DNA from: Peromyscus leucopus
Lineage: Eukaryota; Chordata; Mammalia; Rodentia; Cricetidae
NCBI RefSeq assembly: GCF_004664715.2
Contig: NC_051070.1
Coordinates: 46,200,456 to 46,264,455, forward strand
Direction of reading: 5' to 3'
DNA length: 64,000 nucleotides
Made by a program: the position numbers and the translations under genes. Below the pieces are notes generated by a model. The model made no database searches and had not been told where the DNA came from. It saw only the letters and a list, made by a program, of their open reading frames with translations. Below are positions 35,026-48,532 of the stretch, piece by piece. Every line of letters starts with the position of its first letter. Position 1 is the first letter of the stretch.

Positions 35026-35674
35026 TTTAACAATATTCCTTCTTCCCTGTAAGAATAATCAAGTTTTGATTTATAAGTGGCAAAATGGTATAGAAAAGAT
35101 TCATCAATGTACTCTATGATGAAGAATATTCCTTTCTTTCTCTGGTTAATGAAGAATAATTAGGTAGGCTTATGTTAAAAGTTTTAAAGTAATTTAGTCT
35201 TTTTAAAAAATCCTATATAAGTAAGTCTTTATCTCTGATGTGAATCTATATACATTTTCTATTATAACATCTTTATACCTTTCATTATTTTTGTTTTATG
35301 AAAAAATGGATTAATATTGTAAAAATGACCATACTACCAAAAGCAATCTACAGATTGAATGTGATCCCTACCAAATTTCCAACACAATTCTTCACAGATT
35401 TTGAGAAGACAATTTTTTACTTCATATGGAAATACACAAAAAAAGAAAAAAAAAAAGCAGTATAGCTAAAAGAATCCTAAATAATAAAATGCTGCTGGAG
35501 GTAACACCCTCCTAGATTTCAAGTTGTACTACAAAGCTACAGTAATAAAAACAGCATAGTATTGACATAAAAACAGACAGGTTGATCAGTGGAATAGAAC
35601 TGAAGACCCAGACATAAATCCACACACCCATGGACATCTGTTGTTTTTATAATGAGGCCAGAAATACACAGTGG

Positions 35675-35882
35675 AAAAAAGACAGCATCTGCCGGGCGGT
35701 GGTGGCGCATGCCTTCAATCCCAGCACTCGGGAGGCAGAGCCAGGCGGATCTCTGTGAGTTCGAGGCCAGCCTGGGCTACCAAGTGAGTTCCAGGAAAGG
35801 CGCAAAGCTACACAGAGAAACCCTGTCTCGAAAAACAAAAAAAACAAAAAAAAAAAAAAACAAAAAAAAAAAAGACAGCATC
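35675..35882 (+). repeat. Young B1 SINE with 16-bp target duplication
   Basis: gccgggcggtggtggcgcat head at 35691, cricetid-type ggaaaggcgcaaagctacac tail and an A-rich end. The flanks aaaaaagacagcatct at 35675-35690 and 35867-35882 match. It is inserted in the L1 ORF2. Confidence 0.93.
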
Positions 35883-38240
35883 TTCAACAAATGGTGCTGG
35901 TCCAACTGGATGCCTGCATGTAGAAGAATCCAAATAGAGCCATATTTATCATGCTACACAAAAATTAACTACAAATGGATCAAAGACCTCAACATAAAAC
36001 CAGGTACATGGAATCTAATAGAAGAGAAAGTGGAGAACAGACTTGATTGCATTGGCACAGGAAAAGACTTCCTGAACAGAACACAATTAACACAGGCACT
36101 GAGAGCAATGATTATTAATGGGCCCTCATGAAACTGAAAAACTTCTGCATGGCAAAGGAGGCTGTCCTATAGAATGGGAAAAAATTTCACCAACTCCACA
36201 TCCAATAGAGGGCTAATATCCAAAATATATAAAGAACTCAAGAAATTTGATTTCAAAGCACCAAATAATGCAATTAAAAATGGGGTACAGATCTAAACAG
36301 AATTCTCAAAAGATGAAACTCAAATGGCTGAGAGACATTTAAAGAAATGTTAAATCCTTAGTCATCATGGAAATGCAAATCAGAACTACTTTGAGATTCC
36401 ATATTACACCTGCCAGAATGGCTAAGATCTATAATACAAGTGACAGCTCATGCTGGCAAGGATGTGGAGCAAGGGTAACACTCCTTCATTGCTGGTGAGA
36501 GTGTAAACTTGTACAGCCACTGTGGCAATCAATATGGTGGTTCTTCAGAAAGATGGTAATTGATCCTCAAGATCCAGCTATACAACTCTCAGGCATATCC
36601 CAAAGGATGCTTCATTCTACCACAAGGACACTTGTTCAGCCATGTTTATTGCTGCTCTATTCACAATAGCCAGAAATTGGAAATTGGAAACAATCCCTAT
36701 GTCCCTCAATAGAAGGATGGACAAAGAAAATTTATACAATGAGGTACTACTCAGCCATTTAAAAAATGACATCCTGAAATTTGCTGGCAAATGGATGGAA
36801 CTAGAAAAAAATAATCCTGAGTGAGTTACCCTAGACTCAGAAAGATAAATATGGTATGTATTTGCTTATATGTGTATATTATCTGTGAAGGCAATGATAA
36901 ATAACCAAACTACAATCCATAGAACTACAGAGAGTAGGTATAGAGTAAGGGACTAGAGGGAACAGATAGATCTTGTTAGGACAGAGAAATAGCATAGATA
37001 ACTATGGATTGGAGGGGGTGGAATGTGAGGATCAAGGGAAAAAGAGAGGAGAGGAGGGTTGAGGGGGAGGATACAGGAAGAGACAGCTAAATTAGGGGGC
37101 ATCTGAGGGGTAGTATGGAAACCTAATACAGTAGAAACTTAATAAAATATGTGCAGATATGAAGGCAATCTAAATGAAACCACCAAATAATGGAAGAGAT
37201 GGAGTCTCAGTTGGCCATCTTTTGTCAAATGAAGCTTCCAGTACTGGGATTTGGTTACATCTAATTAACTTGCTAGCCCAAGGGGCCCCACAGGAATCTC
37301 CAAACAACCCAGATTGTTGCCAAGATTATAGGTTGCTCTCCGCAAACTGACAGCAAGGTCCCATTGTTGAAGACAACATGTACACAACTCATTAAACAAG
37401 GAGATGTTGAGTCAGCGCCTACCTGCTGCCTTCACTTCTGTGTTCCAGCATCTTTGGTAGAGGAACAAACTCTGCATGCTCTCAAAAGGCAACATAAGCA
37501 CCAAGACAGCCTCAAACACTTTATCTCCAATGGTATACTGCCTACAAGATATGCTAGTGCAATCAGTGGTGGCATGAAGCCGGTGGGAGTAATCAACCAG
37601 TAACTGATTTGACCGGAGGCACACTCCACAAAATGGAACCCATACCTGGCACTGCGTGACCAAGAACCTGATACCATAAAACCAAGTAATACTGATCTAA
37701 AAAAAGAAAAAAAATGTAATGATAAAATGACAATTCCTAATGATATTCAGCTATACTCATAGATTAGTGCCTTGTTCAACTATTATCAGAGAAATGTCCT
37801 TCTGCAGCAGATGGGATCAATTATAGAAACACATAGCCAGACATTACACAGAATGAGAGATGTTGGAACACACAGCTCTAAATGGGATGTCTCTATCAAA
37901 ACCCTCCCCAACCTCAAGGAACCCCATGGAAAAGGAGGTGGAAAGAATATAAAAGCCAGAGAAGATGGAAAACTCCAAGAAAACAAGGCCCTCTAAATCA
38001 ACGTGAGCAAAGCTCATATGAACTTAGAGACTGAAGCAGCATGCAAAGGACCTGCATGGTCTGCACCATGTCTTCTGCACATATATTATGGCTTTTAGTT
38101 TGGTGTTTTTATGGGATTCCTGAGCATATAAACAAGTGAGTCGATTACTCTTGTGCTCTTTTCCTTCTGTTAGTCTGTTCTTGTTTAACTTTGATGTGAT
38201 AGTTTTTGTTTCATCTTATTATATTTTGTTGTATTAAAAA

Positions 38241-38277
38241 GTGAATGAATGAATGAATGAATGAATGAATGAATGAA
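38241..38277. repeat. (TGAA)n microsatellite
   Basis: About nine tgaa/gaat units in the L1 3'UTR. Confidence 0.95.
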
Positions 38278-38719
38278 AACCTAGCCACTAGGGTAAAGGT
38301 TAACAACTGAACTGCCACTTTTACCTGCTGGGAGAGGGAAAATCAGTTTTCCCCAATGGAGTGGCACTGGGTATATCAACCATTCTAGGACAGGCCTCAT
38401 ATTCAGGAGTAGTTGACCAACATATAATTGGAATCCATAGTTTTGTGTGTGTGTGCTTTTATTTGGTTACAATTTGTTGGGAGTTTTTTGTTTGTTTGTT
38501 TTTCTTTTTGATGTGTTTTTTTTCTTGGTTTTGGGGGGTTTGATGTTATATTGAGTTTTTGTTCCTTTTATGAGAAAGAACTTCAATTTGGGTGTGTAGG
38601 AAGGGAAAGATTATCTGAAAGGACTTGGGGGAAAGGAAGAATATGATCAAAATATATTTCAAATTGTTTTAAGTAATGAAAAATATAAAAATTTGCATAA
38701 AGATTTTAACTTATAGAAT

Positions 38720-38901
38720 AAGAAATCTTGCCGGGCGGTGGTGGCGCACGCCTTTAATCCCAGCACTCGGAAGGCAGAGTCAGGCGGATCTCTGTGAGTT
38801 CGAGGCCAGCCTGGGCTACCAAGTGAGTCCCAGGAAAGGCGCAAAGCTACACAAAGAAACCCTGTCTCGAAAAACCAAAAAAAAAAAAAAAAAAGAAATC
38901 T
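38720..38901 (+). repeat. Young B1 SINE with 9-bp target duplication
   Basis: B1 from about 38730 with the aaaggcgcaaagct tail. The flanks aagaaatct at 38720-38728 and 38893-38901 match. Confidence 0.9.
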
Positions 38902-39004
38902 ACAAATATATCAACTAACTTTCCGACTGCCAAATATGGTAGAGTTGGAATTTTTTTAAAAGGGATAGATAGTAAATCTTTTTGATATTATATTTTGCAG
39001 CATT

Positions 39005-39022
39005 TATATGTGTGTGTGCGCA

Positions 39023-39073
<51 letters not shown>

Positions 39074-39089
39074 GCACGCACACACACAT
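39005..39089. repeat. 85-bp alternating pyrimidine-purine tract
   Basis: tatatg, then a gt run, gcgcatgcgcgcgcgc, a ca run and cgcacgcacgca alternate without a single break for 85 bases. Confidence 0.9.
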
Positions 39090-39949
39090 CACGCATGCTA
39101 GTGCCCATGCTGTGGTACATGTGTGGAGGCAGAGGACAACTTTCAGGAGTATGTCTCTTCTACTATCTATGGCTTCCAGAGATCCAGCTTAGGTTGTTAA
39201 GGTTGATGGCATCATCAATCTGACCCAGTAAATCTTTGATGTTGTGTAGAGCATTCGATATCTCTGTCATCCAGTCAACTCTGCCACTGTAGAGCAAAAG
39301 CAGACGCTGGCAACACAGAAGAGAATGAGTTGATGCTCCCATTAATGCCATGTATAACAAGGAGGACCTTCTAGACTTCTATAAAACAATTGCATGACAA
39401 TGATTGAGGACTGACCCTCTAGCACACACCCAGTTTTCTGTACAGTTTAACTCAATTCATCTATCCTTTACTCTTCACACCATCTTTAGTTTTTAATGTA
39501 CTTGATGGTTCCTACCTTGATATTCTAAGAACACTAGTGAGGCACTCATGTTTTATCTCTGTCTATTTTACAGGTTCTTGACTGGAACTTTGCATCACCG
39601 TTTCCCGCATCCTTCACACTGCTTGCCAAAGAAACTTTGGTAAACCAAGAGGATCACAAAAGATAATTCATCGTTAGGGTATACTTTCACTGTTACCCAC
39701 AGCCAGATGATCTTGGTTTGATTCCTATGACAACTGAGGAGAGAATCAATGTGATATTATTCCTCAAGTTAGTTCTTTGTATTTATCTATAAATCAAGAC
39801 CAGGTCTGTTTAGTTCAGTATTTGTTGGATGCCAACTTTTTTTAGGGATGAGACTTAGCACAGTGAATCAAAATAAAGGCAACTTTTCCATTTGAGTCAA
39901 ATGCAGTAGGAGAGATAATCACTTCCTTTTGAATATATTTTTTAATTGC
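39090..39949. other. Unassigned intergenic sequence
   Basis: A segment near 39120-39190 (gtggaggcagaggacaact) resembles the edge of an old B3-type SINE. Otherwise nothing was recognised. Confidence 0.3.
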
Positions 39950-40584
39950 CTTACGAAAGAGTAGATTTCATTTATGGCATTTTCAAACATCATGTTCTTG
40001 CTGATCCTTCCCTCCCCCTCTCCCCGTGTCCCTTCCCACTCTCAGTATCCCTTCTTTCATGTCACTGTGTTCTGTTACCCCCTTTCTTGCTCACCCCTCT
40101 TTTCCCCTTATCTTCCCTTTCTAGGTTCAACACTTATAACCACACTTACAACTACATATATACATATATATGCATATACATGTATGTGTATGTAAGCATA
40201 GACATTAAAGGTTTCATATATGAGAGAGAACACACAATGTTTGTTATTCTGAGTCTGGATTATTTTGTTCAGCATAATAATTCCAGATCCATCAATTTTT
40301 CTATAAATTTGATAATTTCATTGTGGTTAAATAAAATAGTGTATTACTGTATTTTTGTTACCCATTCATTTGTTGATGAACATCTAGGCTAATTTCAATT
40401 CCTTGCTATTGTGACTAGAACAGCAATAAATGTGCATCTTTAAGTATCTTTGTGGCAGGATATGGAGTCTTGGGTATATGTGCAGAAGCAGAATAGTTGG
40501 GTCATAAGGCTATTCTGTTTTTGTTTGTTTTTTAAAATATTTTCTTTTGAGAATTTAATTCATGTATACAGTGAAATATGATCA

Positions 40585-41091
40585 TAACCATGTAGCAGGA
40601 ATCTTAATAGTTCTTATTAATAAGATCAAACCTGAGGCCAAGTATTGGGGTGAAATGCTGGAAGGTCAGAGAGACAGAACAAGCCACAGCTAACCTCACC
40701 TGGCCAACTTCTCAGCTGATCTTGTTTCCTCAGACTGAAAGCCTCTGTGTCCTCATATCCGGAATGACTCTCAGCTGAACTGTGCTGCTCAAAACCTAAA
40801 AGCTTAACCAGACAAATGCTTCTAGTTTCTGGTCCTCAAGCCTTATATACCTTTCTGCTTTCTACCACCACTCCCTGGGATTAAAGGCTCGCTTTCTGCG
40901 ATTAAAGGCGTGAGTCACCATGCTTGACTGTATCCTTGAACACATGGATTTCTGCCTCTGGAATGCTAGGATTAAAGGCGTGTGCTACCGCTGCCTATCC
41001 TAAGTATCTAGTGGCTTTTCTGTTCTCTGACCCCAGATAAGTTTATTAGGGTATCCAATATTTTGGGGAACACAATACCACCACATAACCA
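40585..41091. mobile_element. Solo ERV LTR (495 bp) with 6-bp target duplication
   Basis: The element 40591-41085 begins TG (tgtagcagga) and ends CA (ataccaccaca). It is flanked by TAACCA at 40585-40590 and 41086-41091. A 6-bp duplication fits the class II/ERVK integrase type. It contains B1-head-like motifs (gattaaaggc three times) near 40880-40980. No internal viral genes remain. The type resembles LTRs common in cricetid genomes. Confidence 0.85.
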
Positions 41092-41254
41092 TCCTTCATT
41101 TCCCCTCCAGCTCTTCCTCAGATTTTCCCAGCATGTCCCCTTCCCAGCTTCATGTCCTCACTGTTGATTTTTTTGAACCCTCCGTGCTAATTTCGATAAT
41201 GGTAGTGAAAACGGGTTCAACTTGCCCCATATCTTCAACGGCATTTGTTGGCAT

Positions 41255-41468
41255 TTTTCTTTTGATATTTTATTTACTTACTTATAAGTGTATGGGTATT
41301 TTGCCTGCATATAGTCTGCGCACCAAATGTGTTCAGTGACCAGAGAGGCCAGAAGAGAATCACTGTCCCCTGAGACTAGAGTTACAGAGGAGCTGTCATG
41401 TGGGTGCTGGGACTCAAACTGAGACCATCTGGAAGAGCAGCCAGTGATCTCAGCCATCTCTCCAGCTT
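41255..41468 (-). repeat. B3/B2-like SINE, antisense
   Basis: gtgaccagagaggccagaag, gtgggtgctgggactcaaac, ctcagccatctctccagc: reverse strand of a B3 SINE, inserted in the old L1. Confidence 0.75.
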
Positions 41469-44029
41469 TGTTATTATTTTTCTCTTGGGAGTAGAGATTC
41501 TGACTATTGCTAGGTAGAATCTGAAAGTAGTTTAACTTTGAAGTCTGATGGCTAAAGGTGTTGGATGCGTTTTCAATACAGATCTGGACCTTTGTGGTTC
41601 TTTCGAGCCCCATCTGTTCATTTCACGCGCTCGTTTATCGACAGGCAGATGTATTGTTTAGTTTGAAGGTTTTTGTATGTTCTGGGTACTAAGCTTCTGT
41701 TTGAAGTATAGCTAGCAAAGATTCTGCACTCCTCTGTAAGCTGCTTGTTCTCTAGCAGATACTTCCCTTTGCTGTGCAAAATCGTTTTTGTACTTTACAT
41801 AATCCATTTGCGAATTTTTGTGCTGTTAGAGTCCTATTTTAAAACTTCTTCTATATGCTGATTTCTCAAAATGTTTCCCTCTAGCAGTATCAGAATTTCC
41901 GGTTAGGGCCTTTGGTCCACAGGAAGAGTTTGGTAGTAATCCTGCTCTTTCTGTCTTGTGGGAAGCTTTGCAATGTGGCTGCTTGATCTTCCCGAAGAGA
42001 CTGGTAGAATTTAGCAGTGAATCCACATGGTCCTGGGCTTTCCTTTGGGGGAAATTTAATTAGCACTTGGATCTCTTGCTTATTATATGTCTATTTAAAT
42101 AGTTCATATCTACTGGATTTATTTTTGATACGTTATTATAAACCTTCTTCTTAGGAAGCCCTTGACCATACCCTAGAGGGTCTGATAGATTGTGCTATCA
42201 TTTTGCGTTTGATCCTAGGAATGTTTTAAAGTTCCTCTATGACTTTTCCCCCCATGATTCACTATTCAGTCTCAAAGCATTTGTGTAGTTTCTGAATTTC
42301 TCTTGATGATATTTAATTTTATTATGCTGTGGTCTTATAAGATACAAGGGTCAACTTCTTTCTTTCTTTCTTATTTTATTTTTTTGTATTTGCTGAGGTT
42401 TGCTTTATGGTAAATTTTAGAGAGTGTTCAGTCCTTGTTCTGCTAAGTGTGTGTTCACTATCTGTTGGATGGACAACACTTAATTCCAGTTGATCTGTGG
42501 TATAATTTAGTTTTGAAGTTTCTTTGCTGGTTTTAGGTTGGAAGACCCCCACCTAAATCAGAGAGTGCCATTTCAACATCTATCATCATTATCGTGTCAG
42601 AATCTGTGTGACATTCTGTGTCTTTCAGTGTTTGTCTTATCAGACGTGTAGTCCTAATACTCAATGAATAATATTTCCAGCTGTTATATCTCCCTGAGGA
42701 GCTGTTCCTTTGTTAATAGGTAGTGGCCCTCTTTATCTCTTCTACGTAGTTTTGGTTTGAAATCTACCTCATGGGGTACAAAAATTGCTACATAGCATGT
42801 ACACAGTTTCCATTTGCTTGGTACATTGATTTTCACTTTTTGACTATTTTTGGTTTGTTTTGTGGGTTTTTGTCTTTGCTGGCTAAGTGTGTTTCTCAGA
42901 GACAGTGGATGTACCTTGCTTTATTAATTCCATCAGTTATTCTGTGGTGTTTTTTATTGTTTAATTGAGATCATTTGCACTTAAGATAATTTCCTGTGAT
43001 TTTGTTAGTTGATTTTCTGGTTGGTTAGATTAATAGTATTTCTGGTCTTCCCTCTCTGTTAGTATGAGGGGTTTCTGGTTTGTTGTGCTGTACCTTATTA
43101 CTTCTTTCCCAACTTTTTGATCACTCATGGAATATATTCTTTTCTGTGTTCTGTAGGTGAGACTTTGTTTTTCTTACATATATAGTATTCATTTAAGATT
43201 TTTCTGTGATACTGCTTGGTTGTTACTAATTGCCTTAATTTTCCATCAGTTTAAAATTTTGTTGACAATCATTTACTTCCAGAGCTTGAAATATATAATT
43301 CCATACATTCCTGGCTTCATGTTTCTTATAAATGATATGATGTTATTATGATGCTTCTCCCTTTGTATATGAGCTGGAATTTTTCTCTCATCTTTTAGCC
43401 TTTGCTTTGTGGTTATGACATTGTGGCTATGGTATGTTGTGGAGAATTTCTCTGGTTACAGCTATCTGGGTTTCTAAAGGCCTTTTGTGTTTAGATGTTA
43501 ATTTCTTTCTCTAATTTTAGAGAAATTTCTTTTATAAGTTAATTGAATAAATTGTCTCTGACTTTTGACTTTATCTCAGCTCCTTCTACTTCATTGGTTC
43601 TTAGATTTCTGTCTTTTGAATGTGCCCCAGACTTTTGGGGATCATTGGTTGTTTGCTTTAATCATTATATGTGTCTGAATGAAGTATTGTCTCAGCTTAG
43701 TCTTCCCCCCTGAAATTCATTTTCCTAATTGCTTCTGTAGCGATGCTTTCTGATGTGATTTTGACTTGATTGCTTCTTTCACTCCCAGTAATTTTAGTTG
43801 GTTCTTCTCTGATATTTGTGCATCCTTGCTGAATATTTCCTCCATGTTTTAAAATTTCTTATTGAAATAAACTGTTTCTACAACAAAAATATAATTTTAC
43901 AAACAGATGAGTACTGAAGGTGGAAGAGTTAGTTTTACTCAGAGGTCAAGAGGGGGGAGATATTACAGAGAAAATGACAATTTGTATGGACCCAAAACAT
44001 GTACAGATTTTTTAAAGGGAGTTTTAAAT

Positions 44030-44237
44030 ATATGTATGTATATATCGCATTGTGTCTGTATGCACAAATCCATGCTGTGCCTGCAGAGGACAGAAGAAGG
44101 CATCAGATCCCCTGGAGCTGGAGTTACAGAGTTACAGGGTAGCTATGAGGCACCCAATATGGGTGCTGAGAACTAAGCTCCAGCCGTCTGCAAGAGCAGC
44201 AAGCACTCTATCTACCTAGTCATCTCTCTAGCCCCAT
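44030..44237 (-). repeat. B3-like SINE, antisense
   Basis: gcagaggacagaagaaggca, cagatcccctggagctggag, atatgggtgctgagaactaa, catctctctagcccc. Confidence 0.75.
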
Positions 44238-44548
44238 GTACAGATTTTTGACAAAGTACAGTCACAGAGGGGAGAGAAAACAGGAACCAGGAAATGAAAC
44301 TGAAAGTGTATAACTTACCCGAACAGTGTAAGCAGGGCACTAGATGAAGAGCATAGAAATAGAATGGGAAGGATCTCATATCATGAAGAAAGTTTGCAGT
44401 TTATTTTTTTTTTGGCCACAAGTAGGCATCAAAATAGAGGATTTCCTCACGCCACAGCATCCTGTTTAATGAGATGGACTCAGAGTGTGACTGACCAAAG
44501 AAGAGAGATTGAATAGAAAATAGAAACAGTGAGGATATTTTGTTTGTT

Positions 44549-44697
44549 TGTTTTCCAAGACAGGGTTTCTCTGTGTAGCTAGCTGGCTCTCCTGGAACTC
44601 ACTCTGTAGACCAGGTTGGCCTCAAACTCACAGAGATCCACCTGCCTCTGCCTTCTGAGTGCTGGGATTAAAGGCGTGGCGCCATCACACCTAGCTT
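44549..44697 (-). repeat. B1 SINE, antisense
   Basis: caagacagggtttctctgtg, ctggaactcactctgtagac, gctgggattaaaggcgtggc. Confidence 0.88.
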
Positions 44698-44699
44698 AG

Positions 44700-46419
44700 T
44701 TAGGATATTTTTTTCAAAAAAAATTAACAGTTTCAGAGGAGCCTGTAGAAATTCAAATGGATCTGAGGACAGATAAATTAGAAATTTCAGAGGTGGGTTC
44801 AATGGAATGGAGGAATTATTGATGACTCCGAGTTTTGCTTAGCCAGCTACTGAGAGTGGCAAACAAGGGTGGGAGGAGACTTGGGATTAGAAGAAGGGTA
44901 ACCTGTTTCACCTGATCTAGAATGAATAGCATCTAGATGGAAATCTTTGGTCAATGATTGACAATGCAGGCCTGGAACTTAAAGTGGAGCTGGGGACAAA
45001 ATAGGTTTGGAAGTTAGCTATGAAGGAATGATAATTTGAGTCTCTTGAATCAGATTGGATTGTCTAGATGAAAACTGGGGTGAGTACTGGGGTCCAAGGA
45101 TGGACCCTCCCACAGCAGGTGCATTTGAAGACCAAGAGCTAAACCAGTAAAAATAACTTAATCATAAAAATTAAAAAGACATGATTGTTTAAGGCAGTCA
45201 ACACATGTGTGAAAGGGTCTCTGAAATCTTCAGGAATAAGTGAGAACTGAAAAGGAAGCAGTGGATTAACTGATAACGTTGTTCTGCTGGCAGTGATGGA
45301 CGTGACCAATTTCACATTTTTAAATTTCAGATATATTTCCCACATGTGCACACAGTCTGTACTTTTTTTAGTAATTACAAAGGATATTCATATATACTAC
45401 TCTTACATTTTCTATAAAATCCGTAGGTCAGGCACTGATCCTTTTGTTCAAATGAGTAACAACCTCGATGAGGTAAAGGTTGGAATCATATAATTTGTGA
45501 TGAGGTAAGACTTGAATATGTATTTTACAACTTCAGATCCTCTTTCCAGCTCTATGCCTAGTCAAAGCTCTTTAAACTATCAACTTTCTGTGAATATTCT
45601 TTTCATATATTTGGTCAAAATTTTGTTGAGGTGCTGGGGTAGGTAAAAAAACAGTGGTGTGGCCATCCAGATGTTCTGCCCAGCACAGAGTAGCAATCAA
45701 TAGGAGACTGCCACAGCTGGACAGCCTTCCTTAGTTTAATCTTCTGTGAATTGCATAGCCCAACATGAAATTTAAAGAAAACACTTTATTCCTCCACATT
45801 CAAGGAAGGCATTAAATGGAGAACATTAAGACAGAAATTTCAAATTCATGAAAATTTTCTTTATGAAAATATAAAGATTAAAAAATATGCTCACATCTTT
45901 AGAAAGACTTTAATTTTCTAATTCTTCACTGTGTATTATTTTGTTTGAGGCTTAGAAATTTAGGCAGCCACACTTTGCAGTATGTACCACAACATTTCAA
46001 AAACAAATAAGATTATGTTTTATTACATATGCTTTTGGATTCATTGTGTATTTAATTTTTAATTCATTTTTATTGTTGTATATTGAGAAACTTTCAGCAA
46101 ATTGCCAAAATTTTCATGACCCCTCCACATTTTTCTCTGTGTCAACCCACAGGGTGAGTTTTATAAAACAAATGAAAGCATTTTACCACTAAGAGGCAGT
46201 ATTCATGTTTTACAGTAGCTCAGGTGTTTCTTAGCATAAAGGTAAACAAATGTTAATCTCTGTTATGTCCTTGTGCAAAACTGGAGGATATTAAAAATGA
46301 ATGAAAATACTGGTATTTCTTTAGGCACAGCATATTGTAGTTCAAATAGAATCACTCAGCAACTCCAACCACTTCAGTATTCTACAGAAGTGCCAGTATT
46401 TGTTTTTCTGTAAAAAGGT
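44700..46419. other. Unassigned intergenic sequence
   Basis: AT-rich DNA with no recognised exon, SINE or LTR. The short frames show no family resemblance. Confidence 0.35.
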
Positions 46420-46476
46420 GTGTGTGTGTGTGTGTGCGTGTGTGTGTGTCGTGTGTGTGTTGTGTGTGTGTGTGTA
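46420..46476. repeat. Interrupted (GT)n microsatellite
   Basis: gt units broken by single gc, tc and tt interruptions. Confidence 0.9.
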
Positions 46477-47558
46477 GCAGGGGGAAACTCAGGGACATTT
46501 AAACTGTGTCACATGATGAACATGTAAATGCCCACTTCTTGTAAAGATTTTGAAAGGACAGTGACAGATAAGCTACCATATTGTATCTCATAGTGGGATT
46601 TGAAATTGGTTTTCATTTGATTGTCCTAAATTTATATTAATAATGTATCCAATATCTTAACTTTTATGTAAACTTTTAGAAAATCCCACCAATATATGGA
46701 AGTCCAACACGTGAAAGAATCATTACTCAGATATCAGCACACTGATGTGTATTTGCATGTTAAATGCAAAGCAGAAATACATATGTGTCTAAGTGTGTCA
46801 TTTGGCCTCTTTAAATAATGCAAATTCATAGACACAAACACTGGGTACATTGTAAATTAGAAATTTTTAGAATCTTAATTGCAGTAATGAATGGTGTGCG
46901 TGTTGGCAGATGTATCTATGGGAACCCTGGGCTAGAGTGTGTGCATTTACATTACAGACACTGTTTTTAAAGTTTACTTGTGATTTTAAGGCTGAGGCAG
47001 CTGCTGTTGGCCATGCATTATTCTGTGTGTCAGGCCATTGCTTAGTGAAGGAAAAAGAAACAATATAACTTTTTCCCAAGTTACATTTATTTTGAACACA
47101 ATGATTGCATATCAATTGTACTGAGAGACTTTTCATGCTTATATTTTCTTTGCAGAGAAAGAAATTCTGATGTCACACTCCCTGTGTCTTGGTCCAAATA
47201 TCTGGGGTGAAATATACCCCTTCTGTGTCTGAAGCCAACTTTGTTGGTTTATTTAATTCTAAAAAGTTTATAGTCTACAGTCTGCAGTTACTCTATTAAG
47301 CAATTAAGATTTCCAGCAAATTCTATAGCTCAAAATATCACATTCCTATCTACTCCTCATCCCCATGAGTACATTTAATTAATGAGAAACTTTTGTAGAA
47401 AATGAATTTTTGATGGTAATAATTACATGGCTTTATTTTTCTGTAGGTATGTGTGTAATATTTGTTCATGTGCATGCGTTCATGTATGTATAGATGCACA
47501 TGTATAGGAAGCCAGTGGTCAATGTGAGTGCCTTCCTCAATTGTTCCCCACCTTTTGT
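46477..47558. other. Unassigned intergenic sequence
   Basis: AT-rich, no exon or repeat assigned. Confidence 0.35.
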
Positions 47559-47755
47559 GGTTGAGACAGGGTCTCTAACAAACCCAGAGTTTACTGATTC
47601 TGGCTGGCAAGCCTCCTGTCTCTGCCTCCCGCTGCTGGGATTACAAACACACTCCCCTGTGCCTTGCTTTGGCTTTACGTGGGTGCAAGGATCAAACTCA
47701 TGCTTGCACAGCAAGTACTGGACTGGCCAAGCCTTTTCTCCGGCCCCCGACAACT
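47559..47755 (-). repeat. B4-like SINE, antisense
   Basis: ttgagacagggtctctaaca, cctgtctctgcctcccgctg, then gcttgcacagcaagtactgg and ttctccggcccc: B1-like and ID-like parts fused, in reverse. Confidence 0.65.
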
Positions 47756-48532
47756 GAGTTTTAATAACCATAGCCCTTATTTCTGAAAACGTGTATCATA
47801 CGTTGCACATTTTTTATTTCACAATGCTTTGCTCTTCTGTTACCTTTTAAAATCACATGCTTAAAGCTGTATTTCCTTATGCTCACATCATCTTCATTTT
47901 CATACTTGATATCCCATGGAGTCATAAGGTGATCATCGTAATCATTTTTTATTTTTAAATTCACATATAGATTTGGTCATAGAGCTTGTAGGACACACCC
48001 TGTGACAACTCCAAGTAATCTGCAAATTCACCTCATCTCCAGACCCCCGCTTCCCTCTGGTGTTCTATGTCATATCTGAAAGTGTCATCCACACAGTTCC
48101 CGTCTGAAGCCGTGCAGTGTTTCTGAGTACTTCCCTTTCCTAGCCTTCTCTTCCCACACAGCTGCCTCAGTGTATCACCCACTTATTCCCATGTCCCCGC
48201 CTCGAACGCCGCAGACATTCAGGTCATCGTGTCTTACTTATGTCATTAGTCATTTCTTATCAAACCCCGTCCTGCTGCCATTATTGGTTATTTACAGATG
48301 CAAATCTGCCTGCTTTACATTCCTCAACATCATTTCATGACTTTTCTACTACCACCAAAATTAAGACATACTCCCTGGCGTTTGTAGGTGTTGGGATGAT
48401 CTCACTCCTGCCTATTTTTTTAATTTCCACCACTCCCCACTCTATACCACATGCTCAGCCATCCTGTTTCGTTTCCTATTTCCAGTAAACTGGGCCAAAA
48501 CAGACAATCTGGATTATGTTCAAAATGACTAG

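Larger units (their letters stand above)
35300..38680 (+). mobile_element. 5'-truncated rodent L1 downstream of Lacc1
   Basis: On + it starts within ORF2 (gtaaaaatgaccatactacc), passes the ORF2 C-terminus (aaatggatggaactagaaaa near 36790) and continues with a long 3'UTR to about 38680. The 3'UTR resembles that of the L1 at 21430-22735. A B1 is inserted at 35691 and a (TGAA)n repeat lies at 38241-38277. Frames are broken. Confidence 0.8.
39950..43900 (-). mobile_element. Old L1, antisense, split by an LTR and a SINE
   Basis: Read on +, the order is the reverse of L1 ORF2. The 3' part (cccattcatttgttgatgaa, gaacagcaataaatgtgcat) is at 40360-40435, followed by reverse-transcriptase parts to about 43900 (for example ttctgctaagtgtgtgttca). 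No open frame survives. Confidence 0.65.

Noticed and set aside
35652..36131. 159-codon frame with apparent domain structure
   Set aside because: A fusion of B1 SINE and L1 ORF2 text (EKVENRLDCIGTGKDFLN region); a nested-repeat artefact.
39946..40392. 148-codon frame on +
   Set aside because: It lies in an antisense old L1 and is a chance frame.
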